Assembly (NCBI GenBank): GCA_037074705.1
Contig: CM073593.1
Span: 13,397,001 to 13,461,000, forward strand
DNA length: 64,000 nucleotides
From: Zhengitettix transpicula
Taxonomy: Eukaryota; Arthropoda; Insecta; Orthoptera; Tetrigidae
Reading direction: 5' to 3'
The notes under the pieces were generated by a model that was given only the letters and a program-made list of their open reading frames with translations, ran no database searches and was not told the DNA's origin. Both the position numbers and the translations under genes were made by a program. Below are positions 1-10,499 of the stretch, in pieces; the stretch's first letter is position 1; every line of letters begins with the position of its first letter.

Positions 1-2
1 AC

Positions 3-347
3 TTGTGTTTCCTTCGCGTGCCTTTTGTTGATGTTTTCAGTTGTGGGCGCACGAAATTACGCGACCTCTGTATTGCCTTGGGGAGCCACCCGCTCATTTC
101 GGTTTTGCGCCAGGCAAATGGCGGAGATGGAACTGAATATGCGCTCGAGTGTGCCGCTGCACGCACGCCCCGGACCCACATAATGAACGTAGCTGGGGAA
201 AAAAATATTCGCCCAGTCAGCGAAAACTGGAATAGTCCAATGAAAAGACCTACTCGCGTTCATTATTTTAATTGGAGCATCTCAAAAGAATGCACGACAT
301 GCGTGGAAGCTCGCTTTAATTGCAATGTAACAACTTGTATTCCGTGA
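3..347 (+). other. Unrecognised 114-codon open frame at window edge
   Basis: An open frame runs from the window edge and is more GC-rich than what follows. I recognise no domain. A pyrimidine stretch followed by AG at about 30-40 could be a splice acceptor, in which case part of this could be an exon, but there is no homology to support that. It may equally be a chance frame. Confidence 0.15.
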
Positions 348-905
348 AGTAAAAATAAAAAGACATTTGTTCTTTTACCCCCTCTCTGTATTTTTTGATG
401 TTTCGTGTTAGGTGTAGTAGCTTTTGTTCTCTATTGCTTTGAAAAAAACATCTCATAATCTATAGAATGTTGGTGTGGACTTCATGAATGAATGAAAGGG
501 AAACATCAGATCTTCAGACCTGCAGCATATTATTATATAAAATTTATTTACTTATAATTCACTCATTGTGATGTGAATTGAAAAACGTAAAACTCGGTTT
601 AGTTGAAAAGAAAATTGCGTTACACAATCGACCATTTAAAAGCTCTACTGTTTTTCATCTGAGTTACAACTATCATTCTCCTTAGGTAACTGTATAGTTG
701 TCAAAGGATTAAATATATTCGATAGTTTTAAATAATTTTTGGATATTCAAATATTTAGAACGATGGTTTTTTTTCGAAGCACAATTTTTATACTTCTTTT
801 GCGTTGGTAACTTACTGTACAGTCTACTCCTATTAAATTTGAAGTTTGGACTTAAAAATACTTTTTAATCAGAGGCGAGAAGAATAAGAACTAATTTAGA
901 GTTCT
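348..905. other. AT-rich DNA, nothing recognised
   Basis: No coding frame, repeat end or RNA gene can be supported here. Confidence 0.5.
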
Positions 906-929
906 CAGGTTTGAACCCGGGTTATATCT

Positions 930-1030
930 GGGTTATACCATATGCTCGACAAAAATATTCCGATTGACCTTTGCCCAACACGTCATTATCCCGATTGACG
1001 TTTGCCCGACAGTTCATTTTCCCGAAAGGT
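930..1030 (+). repeat. Short tandem subterminal repeat of an unclassified DNA element
   Basis: Two successive units are visible, each with a CGATTGAC core followed by TTTGCCC and then a GTTCATT/GTCATT core. An inverted, diverged copy lies at 49370-49445. Tandem GTCATTTTCCCGAAAG-type units are typical of the subterminal ends of some DNA transposons. No second terminus was found nearby, so only one end of the element is evident. Confidence 0.4.
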
Positions 1031-4000
1031 GGATTTATACGAAATAAAGCATAATATAAATCTCGTCATATGTTAGATATCTTATTAAACACAATTATTA
1101 TGGTAAAATAAGTTATTTAATAATGCGTGGAACGATTTCATCCAAAGTTGGTACACGTATCACTTAAGATCTAGATACAAATCCTGCGGATTTAACTCCA
1201 GCACTCAAATGGTCGAGGGTTGCAATTTATAATACAAAATATTCGATAATGGTCTATATTGGCGCCGAAAAAAAAAATATTTTGCCAGGTCCGTAACGGC
1301 TTGACGACATGTCTAGGGGAGGGGTGAAACATAGCTGCCATATCGGTGTTTTGGTTGTCCCAGAGTTTAGTTATGATATTGTGTCAGTCGTTATAAAATT
1401 ATTATAATCATCCCCTCCCACTCTCTCCCCTTAAACATTAACTTAACACCGGGAAAATTTACATTCGCTTAAAAATAAGAATTATTAGTACCGGAATATT
1501 TCTGTGTAATGGTTCGTTCACCAATAATAGTTTTACTAAGCATGAAATAACGCCATGTTCTTGTTCGCTGAGACTAGACATCAGAATACTCTAAAGGACT
1601 AACTGACCACAGCAGACAAAGATAGCAAACAGATGGTGGAGACAAAGTATAAAAGTTAATCAAAAACGGCTTGAAATGAATAACTTTGTTTAACTAATAT
1701 TATTTTATAATCAACGCCATTGTGTAATTTTTTTTGAAATAAACAACAACTAACTTAGATTACAGACTTAAACTACTGTTAATATTTCTATAACATAAGT
1801 GTTGCAGCTTAGACCTGCCTGTAGATCGTTATCAAACACAAGATATAGAAAGCATATCTGACAACCAAAGATATAAAAGAATTCGGATCATCTAAATATG
1901 TTGTTTCCTAATAACCTTCAAGATGTTCTAAAATATAACTTCCAAAAATATCCTCACAATTCTCCATGATATAGGAGAACGGTAAAGAAAAAAAAAGAAA
2001 ATTTAGGATAGAAAATAGGAAATAAATTAGGGCCCACGAATGTCTTAGCACTCAGACTCACTGACTGGTAAATGTATGAAGAACACTGTACTAGATGTAA
2101 AAACAGATACGTTTAAATGAAGCGAATATATGGAAAGATCGATAGGTCCATCTAAGAACTACTCTGTTGATTTTCTAGAGCTTCCAAAGTTGTTGGCATC
2201 CAATAGTAAATCCAAACTTGCTACCAAAAGCTATAAAGCATAGTCAAGTTTCTTTGTAGCATTTTATTCCCACGTCAGAAACAAATTTCTAGGGTATACA
2301 ACATGCGATTTTGCACTTGGTAAAGCAGACATCCGTCGCCACGGGCGTTTGTTCTACACGGCGTACTTCTTGTGGCGGCTCACACTCACCTTCTAAGAAA
2401 TACAAATTTACAACCTGAATTCAATAGTAATCATAAATGTACCAATACAAATTCTAGCCTGTAACCTATGCCAAAATTAATTAATAACTTGTTTGTAAAC
2501 CAGGTTGAACCAGCAACATTAAAGATACGAGCACTACATATTTTTGTTTGCAAAGATTTAAAATCAGGAAATGCACTTTTAAAATAGCAGTAACAGAGAA
2601 CATGAACGTTAGTTTTCACGGAAGTTATTTTTTCATTATTATAAACAAATTTCCCATTTTAATTCCAGGCCCTAAATAACACCAATTACACTTCAATGAC
2701 TTTAACAGTATTTAGTATAAATTTAAATCATTTGTATGGTACGTTGTTAAAATATATTTTGTTTCGGTTTAACTACGTAAAGTTAGGAATGATATATTCA
2801 CCACCATGATACAATAAATCATTAATATCCGAGCTTTTTAATCCCGTGCCTATGTACACGATAAAAAGGCTTGTTATATTTACAATGGAACCTCTTATCG
2901 CCCCACAGCGTCACGTGTCATTGATCATGAAGTCTCTCTGTCGGTAAGCAACGCTCATTTACAGAGATTTTCATTGCAGTATTAATGCTAATACCGGTGA
3001 TAAACGTAATTTGTATTTATTATTGCTCAAACAGCGTGACATATAACGTTTGACATTTGCTGTTTATTCTGTCGCTTTGTGGACCTTGAAGTTGACGAAA
3101 ATGGGATGCTGCACATATGAGTCTAGTAATTATAAAATTATTTATTTTAATTATAAAAAAGCTTTGAATCATAAGAAAGTCTGACATCAAATTATTTGGT
3201 TTACAGTTATACGCAGATACATTAATGGACGATATCTCTGAGAAGGGATATTAGATATTATATTAAAATATTATTGAATAATATTGTGCCAAAATTAATA
3301 ATTTAGCGGGTAAAAGTGTTGTAATATAAAATAAGTGTCATACTTTTACCTTATTTTTCAAATATACAATACAAATTCACTGAGTTATTACATAATTACC
3401 GCGATGAAATTATTTTTTAAACCATTTAATAATTGTTTTATTTTGTATGTTAGTACTGTATTTCCATTTGTTTTCACAAAAATGAAACTTGCGTATGTGC
3501 TATTATGAAGTGATTTATTGACTGTTATAAATGCAGCATGCAACAATATAAAAAACAGAAGACGTACTGAGACAAAACATAAACAACTTTCCAAAGAATA
3601 CCTTGTGCTACAGATGCGCTACACCGCACAAAGATATCAAGGCGTGATTACAATAGGTAATTAACCGAAACTTTGTAAAATCATTAAAGATAAAATTAAT
3701 TATTTAGACTAAAATTCTTGTTATATTGGTCACATCAAGCGTGCCTCAAAAATATCATAATAACGAACCTTAAAACTAGCGTTCAAAAATATTGAGTATT
3801 GTCCAAACACTTATCTACACATCTATAATTTCGTTTGGTTTTAATTTGAAATTTTAGATGACGGTAATGTTGTATATTATCAAACACTATAGCCATCAAT
3901 GTAAAAAATACTGAATATAATTTGATTAAAATGATTGATACATTTTTATGGGACTCACATGAACGAAACAAACGAATTTTATTATTCCATTGTAACCAGT

Positions 4001-4295
4001 TACATAAATTTAAAATTAAGTATGCATTTTTAATTTGATTAAAAATTATTTCCCATCATATTAAATTTTTTTGCAACCTACTAATTGAATATTTGGGAAC
4101 TATACACATTCAAAGTAAATGTTTTAATTTATTTTATATAATTAAAATATCAAATTTTCTACGCACATACTAAATTATTATAAAAAAAGTAGAATCCGAA
4201 AACCTAACATCATTTAATAAATATTTATCACAAAAATTAAGTATTTAGTATCCATAGTTCTTAAAAAGAATATTTTTAATAATGAACTTATATGC
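1031..4295. other. AT-rich DNA, nothing recognised
   Basis: The stretch contains only short chance frames (for example minus-strand frames at 2431-2619, 3388-3594 and 3783-3971) with biased, low-complexity composition. No transposon terminus, RNA gene or conserved domain was recognised. A GC-richer patch at 2325-2395 is too short to interpret. Confidence 0.45.
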
Positions 4296-4990
4296 TGATG
4301 ATCCAGAACATTATGACCACTGCCAACTGCGAGATTGAATGCCGCGTGATTGTGCTGTTGGTACCTGACGTGATATGGAAACTTACATAAGTAGAGCAGA
4401 GATGATTCGGGAATCCTTACAGTGACGATACGTGCATAAAATGATAATACGTGACTTTGGATAAGTCAGATTGCTATGGTCCAGGACCTGGGAAGCTGGT
4501 CGGTTGTTCGCGTTTTACTGTCGTGGAGATGGATGGAAAGTGGTTGTAAGATGGTGTAACCACAGATAGACAACAAGGCGTTGTACGTTCACGCCGTTGA
4601 GGTCGAAGGTTTGCACACTACGCAATGCTGGATAGGCAGAAGACTGTGGCAGATCTGACAGCAGATTACAATGCTGATGCGCCCACAAGTGTTACAGAGC
4701 ACACCGTTCTGCACACTTGATGTCTTTCCAGTGGTTTGAGGATCTTGAGAGTGAACTCATTGGTCACAAAATTCGCCTCTTCTCTCAACGCGAAGGAACA
4801 CATCTGGAACGCTAGAAACCATCAACATGAAGACACGGAGTGACCATAACGGAATTACGACACATGTGGATAGACCTTCGAAAACATGACATAGACTTGT
4901 CTCGTCAATGTCTCGCTGAATATCTGCTGTATTGCGTTCGAAAGACGGAACAACACACTATTTTGCAGATAGTCATAGTCTTTTAGCTCA
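4296..4990 (+). pseudogene. Tc1-like transposon relic (5' noncoding region plus helix-turn-helix part of transposase)
   Basis: The start (ATCCAGAACATTATGACCAC) and what follows match, from memory, the 5' region of a Tc1-like family common in insects. Around 4635-4720 the frame reads DRQKTVADLTADYNADAP followed by SVTEHTV, which is the second helix-turn-helix of Tc1/mariner DNA-binding domains. The frame is interrupted upstream and stops soon after. The DDE catalytic part was not recognised downstream, where 4720-4990 is degraded or unrelated. Terminal inverted repeats were not identified. It is therefore a dead fragment of a cut-and-paste transposon. The call rests on the helix-turn-helix match and on remembered family sequence. 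Confidence 0.65.
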
Positions 4991-5245
4991 TCAGTTAATA
5001 TAATTTTAAAATGTTGTTTTCTATTTCACTTATGTTTTGATTTTGTTTACCCTACATGATAGATTTACTTTGTAACAAATTGTTTATTTAGAAATTTTGC
5101 ATATATTTTGAATCCGGTGATGCAATCAGCTGGTATTGTTCATAAATTTCTCTTGTTCTTCACGAATGTACGCGCTTCTTCAGCATTTTAAATCTTTACA
5201 CCAATAGCAAGGGCATTAATCTTTGCAACCATAAAAGAAGTTTAA

Positions 5246-5318
5246 TAATAAGAAAATTAGCTAAATACAGGCAAAAGAAACGATGGTATAGATACCACAA
5301 AATGTTTCTGGAAACCTT
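5246..5318 (-). repeat. Penelope-type tail, left half (split by an LTR element)
   Basis: On the minus strand this reads as the dispersed tail family with ...CCAGAAAC...TGTGGTAT...TATTTAGCTAATTTTC. It stops at 5318 exactly where an LTR element begins. The missing part resumes at 8981 after a repeated ACCTT, so the two halves were once one sequence. Confidence 0.7.
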
Positions 5319-5362
5319 TGTAATAAACTTATTACATTTATTAGTTAATAAAAATAAGATAT

Positions 5363-6505
5363 TGTAATGCCAATTAAACAGGCCATTAATTGTTTTTAAT
5401 ATAATTAAATTGTTAGCAGGACGAATGCGTAAAGGCGATAATGAAGGCGGGTTTGTCCTTTCTTCAACAATTGAGACCGCGCGGAGAAAACTCAGTATGC
5501 GCTTGGAGAACGCCAGTCTGGAATCGGCTATGAATGGAGGCGTACGAGAGATGAAACAGTTAAAAGTCGACGGGAAGAGTAATACAGTTCAGTTCACCTA
5601 ATGCAACGAACAGTGAAGTTTGCAGATATAAAGTACGAATGGCGAGATCCTGTATTTCTACATGAAAGCAAGCAAATATTTTACGGAGAGATTTATTTAA
5701 TAATTTTCACATGGTGAAGCAAATGGCTGCTTCACACTGATTGAACAATTATCGCATAGAGGGAAGCGGCATCCACTAGCAGACCAAAGGGGGCGGCTCA
5801 TCCGAGGTTCCAGATAGCAGAGGGCGAGTATTTTAAACGTGTGTATTAAAATTTTCAATGAAGTGTAGAGTCTGTGTAAAAAATGGCCTTTTAGTGTGGC
5901 ATTTTTCAAGATACAAGAGAGAGATCTGGTACCAGATAGACGTTCCGTGAGTAACAATGCTTTTATGCAAATTTGTAAACGATAATTAAAAAGGTATAGT
6001 CAGATTTCGTTCAGTTTTCTTTTCACTTATTTTCATATTGTTTTAAGTTAACTTTTAATATTTGAATTGTTAATTGTCAGTTTATACATTGATTTTGTTC
6101 TAATTATCAAACCCAGTTATGGCCCTGAGACAAGAGATTCGACGAATTTGATTCTGATGATATAAGAACTGTATGTTCATAAATGCCGCGAATTAATAAA
6201 TGAAAATTAAAGTATTTGTTTTAACTGGATGAAATTTGGCATTAAAAATATGTTTTGTACATTGTAAAATTTATCAACAATAATAAATTTCTTTTAAAGC
6301 TTAGTAAATGTTGGTAATTATTCCTATGATTTAAGACCACCCTTTTAAAATCATTATAGATTCGACGTATTCAACGTGTGGCTAATTATTCAAATTTTAA
6401 AATTAATTTTTTTGTTACTTGATTCATTTAATTAAATCCAGTTGTTTATTACATTTATGGCGCCCAACGTGGGGCAAATTAAAACCCTTTTCAGTTGTTA
6501 ATACA
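5363..6505 (+). mobile_element. LTR copy A (ATAT-targeted family) with an internal tRNA-Lys primer-binding site
   Basis: The insertion begins TGTAATGCC and ends TTAATACA, with ATAT on both sides (5359-5362 and 6506-6509). It is inserted within the 5' LTR of the LTR-II element, since the pieces on either side realign with that element's 3' LTR. Landmarks shared with the other copies are GTAAACGATAATTAAA followed by CAGATTTCGTTC, and AAACCCAGTTATGGCCCTG. An AATAAA lies near 6195. The LTR proper would end at 6453 (TTATTACA). It is followed by a perfect tRNA-Lys primer-binding site and then a second LTR-end motif, all inside the ATAT-bounded unit. Its closest relative is copy F. The small frame at 5410-5601 has no recognised function. 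Confidence 0.8.
6458..6475 (+). other. Primer-binding site complementary to tRNA-Lys (CUU type)
   Basis: TGGCGCCCAACGTGGGGC is an 18/18 match to the complement of the 3' end of tRNA-Lys1,2, as I recall it from retroviral primer-binding sites. It lies 4 nt after the LTR-end motif TTATTACA, the normal spacing for a minus-strand primer site. Unusually, it is followed only 26 nt later by another LTR-end motif that forms the insertion boundary. Confidence 0.8.
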
Positions 6506-6693
6506 ATATATTATATATTTGGGTTTGTTTCATCATTGTTAAATTTTAGTTGCTTTGGTATTGGCGAGAGTTGAACAAAAAAATAATTTAATAATGGAGA
6601 CTGAAATAATTTATCTAATATGTATACCCTCCATTCAAATTAAACCATGATACAGAAATTTTGAACTATAATTAAACAGATTATTATATATAT

Positions 6694-6712
6694 TGGCGCC
6701 CGAACGTGAACG
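6694..6712 (+). other. Primer-binding-like site of LTR-II element
   Basis: TGGCGCCCGAACGTGAACG begins at the 3' edge of the 5' LTR. The first 12 bases match the tRNA-Lys3-type site (TGGCGCCCGAAC) and the rest has diverged. Confidence 0.6.
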
Positions 6713-6881
6713 TTAAATATCGGGGTACGTGTATGTAAAATTTAATACTTGAGAACCAAATAGTCCAAAAGGATGAGGAAGTGGAGGAAGTGTTAGAGTT
6801 AGAATACGGTGTGGAAATGACGGAGTTTATTATCAGTAGAATATTACAATCAGCGAGTTTTTCAAAATAAATTTTAACAAA

Positions 6882-7354
6882 ATGGAGCGTGTAGAGAAGA
6901 AAGTGAATGAAAGTTTGAAAAAGGAAGAAGGTAACGTAACAAGGTTGGAGAAGAATGTGGACGAGTTGAAGAAAAGTTTGTTGGCAGAAAGGAAGATGGG
7001 AGAGAAAAAGTTAGAAGAAAATCAAAATGTATCATGGTATGCAGTTAGTTCAGGACCTTTGTGTGAAAGCAAAGAATCTTAATGAAGCTTGTAAGATTTA
7101 TGACATGCCGGAATTACTTAACAGTTTGGAAATTACACATTTTTCTTACATTAAGTAAGAACGAATACAATAAATTTAAATTGGCATTGCAGGGATGTAA
7201 TAAATTTGAGACTTTTCAACTCTATGAACTTAAAGCAGTCTACAATTCACATAATTGGACCAATGTTGCTGAGGTGCCTGAGAATAAGAATTCAATTGTT
7301 CATATGAAGGAATTGAACAACAGTTGGAAAAACAATTGCAACTGTTTGAAATAG
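6882..7354 (+). pseudogene. Gag-like remnant, two frames
   Basis: The first frame (6882-7084, about 66 codons) is rich in lysine and glutamate and looks like a coiled coil (repeated KK.LEKNVDELKKSL-type heptads), as seen at the N-terminus of many insect LTR Gag proteins. A second frame (7082-7354, about 90 codons) follows with a 3-nt overlap and no recognised motif. Further interrupted acidic frame continues to about 7600. It lies directly after the 5' LTR and primer site of the LTR-II element, the expected position of gag. No zinc knuckle is visible. Calling it Gag is inference from position and composition. Confidence 0.45.
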
Positions 7355-8765
7355 ATCTGAAAATTCACATATATCTGAGGGTGAAGATGGAAATAAGTGT
7401 GAGAAGAAGAGTGTAAACAAGGAGAAGCCTGGTGGTTATGCTGTTTCCACTAAATTGGAATTTGGAGAAAACTTAATGAACTTGTATCTGACACTGAAAC
7501 TTTTAACAATGAGGTGGATTGTCTCAGTTTTCTTTCTGATTCTCAAACAATTAATTCAATTAATTCTAACAAAGATATCATGCTAATAAATTATCAATCT
7601 TATAAAAAATCAATATATTAATAGGCAATATAAATTACTACTCTTACAAGAATAGCAGAATATACAAATGTATTTGACAATTATATTAAGAATATTTATG
7701 GAAAACTTGGTGCATGAGAAATGGATTATTTTAACTGTATTGATGATATCAATGGTGATAAAAATTATGTGAGGATTTAAGAAAATGCTTTACTTCTACA
7801 GAATACAGTTATATAAAAATGTGTGTGAATATTTAAAACATGTGTCCAGTATTAGTAAGAAATAGTAATGAAAGTAATTACATAAATACAATTATTAATT
7901 ATGAAGATTTTCAGAAGAACAAATTTGAGTGTAAAACATATTAATGGTAATGTAAGAGATCAAATGAATCCTATTCAGAGATTTGAAATTAAGTAATATT
8001 GCTCAGATATGTGCAAGGAAAGTCTGTGTCATGTCTCATGTTCCATAGAAAGAGACCCACAACTCCCTTGATAAGACACAAATTTAGGAAAAAACGAGCA
8101 AAAAGTGACAAAAAACAAAAGAAAAATGCCTGTATCTCCTAAACGACTATTATTAGCGACCTACGGTTGACGCCGCGTCTTAAGAGTTCAGACTTCCATA
8201 CGAAGAGATCCACAACACCCTTAAAAAGACACATATGATGATAAAAGTGACAACAAACTATTAAATAATGAATATTGTTTAATGACCTTTAGAGATGTGA
8301 TATTGATGAAGCAATTACAGAAAACTAGTGAAATAATGCAAAGTTAACATTATATATGGTATTAAGGAATATGTAATTCAAATAAAAATGTTACACGATG
8401 CTCTATCAACATGATAAATAAAGTATTCAAGCCATGATGAATTGGAAGATAGAAAGCTGTATTTGCGAAAGACCATGCAAGATTTATAATCATTTGGTGG
8501 GTGACTGGAAATTAAATGAATTGGCAATGATGAAGACCAGTTCGGAGACAGATCAAATGATATGATAAAACAGGAGGATAAACGTGCTGAGTAATTTGGA
8601 TTTGAATTGTGTGTGAAATGTATTTCTAAAAATAAGGTGGAACATGAAAAGTGTTGAAAAAGAAGTTCATAGAAGAATGTGAATAGGGAAATAGGGATTG
8701 TGTTCAAATAGCATTGTTTTGACTAACTGAGAGCACACAGGTAGGGGGTGGCGTAGTGACTAATT
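7355..8765 (+). other. Degenerate interior of LTR-II element
   Basis: Frames are heavily interrupted and no pol motif is visible. A segment of about 40 bp at 8043-8083 (CCATAGAAAGAGACCCACAA...) recurs in diverged form at 8195-8235 (CCATACGAAGAGATCCACAA...), suggesting an older repeat or internal duplication. The minus-strand open frame at 8378-8707 is antisense to this region and is not supported as a gene. Confidence 0.5.
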
Positions 8766-8780
8766 AAAAAAGAGGGAGGA
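8766..8780 (+). other. Polypurine tract of LTR-II element
   Basis: AAAAAAGAGGGAGGA lies 3 nt before the 3' LTR start (TGTAATG at 8784). This is the expected plus-strand primer position. Confidence 0.7.
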
Positions 8781-8783
8781 TAA

Positions 8784-8980
8784 TGTAATGAACCTATTAC
8801 ATATATAAGTTAAGAAGAAGGAGGATTTATATCTTTTGGTTTTTTAGTTTAGTTGCTTTGGTAATGGCGAGAATTGAACAATAAATTAATTTATTAAGGT
8901 AGACAGAAATAATTTATTTAATACATATACACTGCATTCAAATGAATTGAACCTTGAACAATAATTAAACAGTTTATTAT
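8784..8980 (+). mobile_element. 3' LTR of LTR-II element
   Basis: It starts TGTAATGAACCTATTACATA. The start matches 5319-5362 and the remainder matches about 6510-6692 (for example TTTAGTTGCTTTGGTA, GGCGAGA.TTGAACAA and AATAATTAAACAG), including an AATAAATT polyadenylation-like signal. Comparison of the two LTRs is what reveals the insertion of copy A in the 5' one. Confidence 0.8.
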
Positions 8981-9072
8981 ACCTTCTTCCTTTCATTATA
9001 TGCTAAAAAAATTAACAAAACAAAAGAGCCTAGAACGACACAACTGCACAATTCAGTTGATAAAACTCAAAA
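8981..9072 (-). repeat. Penelope-type tail, right half
   Basis: It starts with ACCTT, the duplicated target. It continues the tail interrupted at 5318: TTCCTTTC, then GAGCCTAGAACGACACAACT, which on the minus strand matches the plus-strand tail at 42050-42100. Confidence 0.7.
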
Positions 9073-10499
9073 GGTTTGTATAGAGTTTATATCAACCCTT
9101 CTATTTGGCTATTTTTCTTATTATTAATTTTCAGATGTAATTGATTTATATATAAAAGAAGCTATTATGATTTAAAACTTGTTATTCAACTTCCAATTGG
9201 CTGCTATATCTCTTGCACACCATAGTCTATGGAGTGATAAAATGTACCTTATTTCCAAACATGGGATTGGTAATGGATTCAAGGTTATCTCAGCCCGAAC
9301 GATCACCAACTTGCGTTGCCTAGATTGGACGTTAGTGGAAATGAATGGTGTCACTTGTCGGAGACCTTAATGGGAACACTGACAAAATCTCACCCACCAA
9401 ATTTTCAATAACAAATACATGACATTAATGATTGTCATCAAAATTTGTAAACGATAGACTGAGATGGATTTTTCAAATAATGGACCAATTTTTAATAAAA
9501 TTCTAGTTACTTCATTAAATTTAATATGGACGATAATATGAGTAAATGTGTGTTTCACTAGACACCTACATACCTGAGATCAGCAGGCAACCTTTCTGAG
9601 TATTTGAAGCCGGTGAGCCATGCAGCGCCGATTCGCCCCATCAGCAGTTATGATTGAAGACAGATTCGACCGGAAACCCATATTTCGTTGCTCATGGACA
9701 GTGCTGGAAACTTGGGGACGCCGGAAATTGCTTACTGCCGCTCACAACGCGAGGCCCCGACAATCCAATTTGCCGGCCGCCGCTTCCTACATACAGCTAC
9801 ACATAAACTTGGAATTAGGCTCTCAGTTTTACGGAATATGCCACTCAAATTATAATCGTCTATCAATCTTTTGACGAGAACAGAATAATGATTATCTGCC
9901 TAAGACCTCTAAACACATTTTTCTGTAATATCTCAGAGAGAAATTACTATATAAAAAATCTAAGCTAATTCAATTCATTAAAATAATCATACTCCTATTG
10001 TTTCCTACATTAGAAGACAAACTAAATTTGTTGTCCATTTAACCCAAAAGTGGTTATGTGACCCGTATTTCACTAATACTAGGTTAATAGTAATACCTGA
10101 AGAAAAAATAAGCGTTCTAAAGAGACAAATTAAATGTTTGTAGGGGATGAAAGGTAATTCAAAACCTTGATTACTCTGGCGCAGAAAGCCGTAGACAGTT
10201 TCTACTCTTCCTGGCTAGATTCGTATACTGTGTGGTAAGGTTGTTTATTGTGACTCTAGATTTAATTATTATTATAATTACTATACTATACTATTAAATT
10301 TGTTTGATACAAATTTACTTGAATTTAATAACATAAAATTAAGGTGATTCACAAATTAATTCAGCAAAATTTTTAATTATTCACACACATATACAAAATA
10401 TGCACAGTAATATAAGAAAATCTCAGGGTAGAATGCGAAACAAACTAGAGTGAAATCATAATTGATATTTTATAAACGTAATTTAAGACAACGTAACCA
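9073..10499. other. No recognised gene
   Basis: A GC-richer patch at 9600-9850 contains an 84-codon plus-strand frame (9620-9874) without recognisable domains. The rest is AT-rich. It could be unique host noncoding DNA. Confidence 0.4.

Larger units (their letters stand above)
5319..8980 (+). mobile_element. Gag-only LTR retrotransposon (LTR-II), with its 5' LTR split by copy A
   Basis: The two LTRs are about 200-230 bp. The 5' LTR is in two pieces (5319-5362 and about 6510-6692) because copy A is inserted in it. The 3' LTR is 8784-8980. The element is flanked by the direct repeat ACCTT (5314-5318 and 8981-8985), a 5-bp target duplication. A primer-binding-like site follows the 5' LTR and a polypurine tract precedes the 3' LTR. 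The roughly 2.07-kb interior holds only degraded gag-like frames. No protease, reverse transcriptase or integrase motif is visible, so it is non-autonomous or decayed. Its superfamily (Ty3/gypsy or BEL) is not decided by what is present. Confidence 0.8.

Noticed and set aside
1255..1285. TTGGCGCCGAAAAAA as another LTR primer-binding site
   Set aside because: Only the first 8 bases fit, and there is no LTR-end motif or ATAT context beside it.
8378..8707. 109-codon minus-strand frame
   Set aside because: Antisense within the LTR-II element, low-complexity Ser/Phe composition, no domain.
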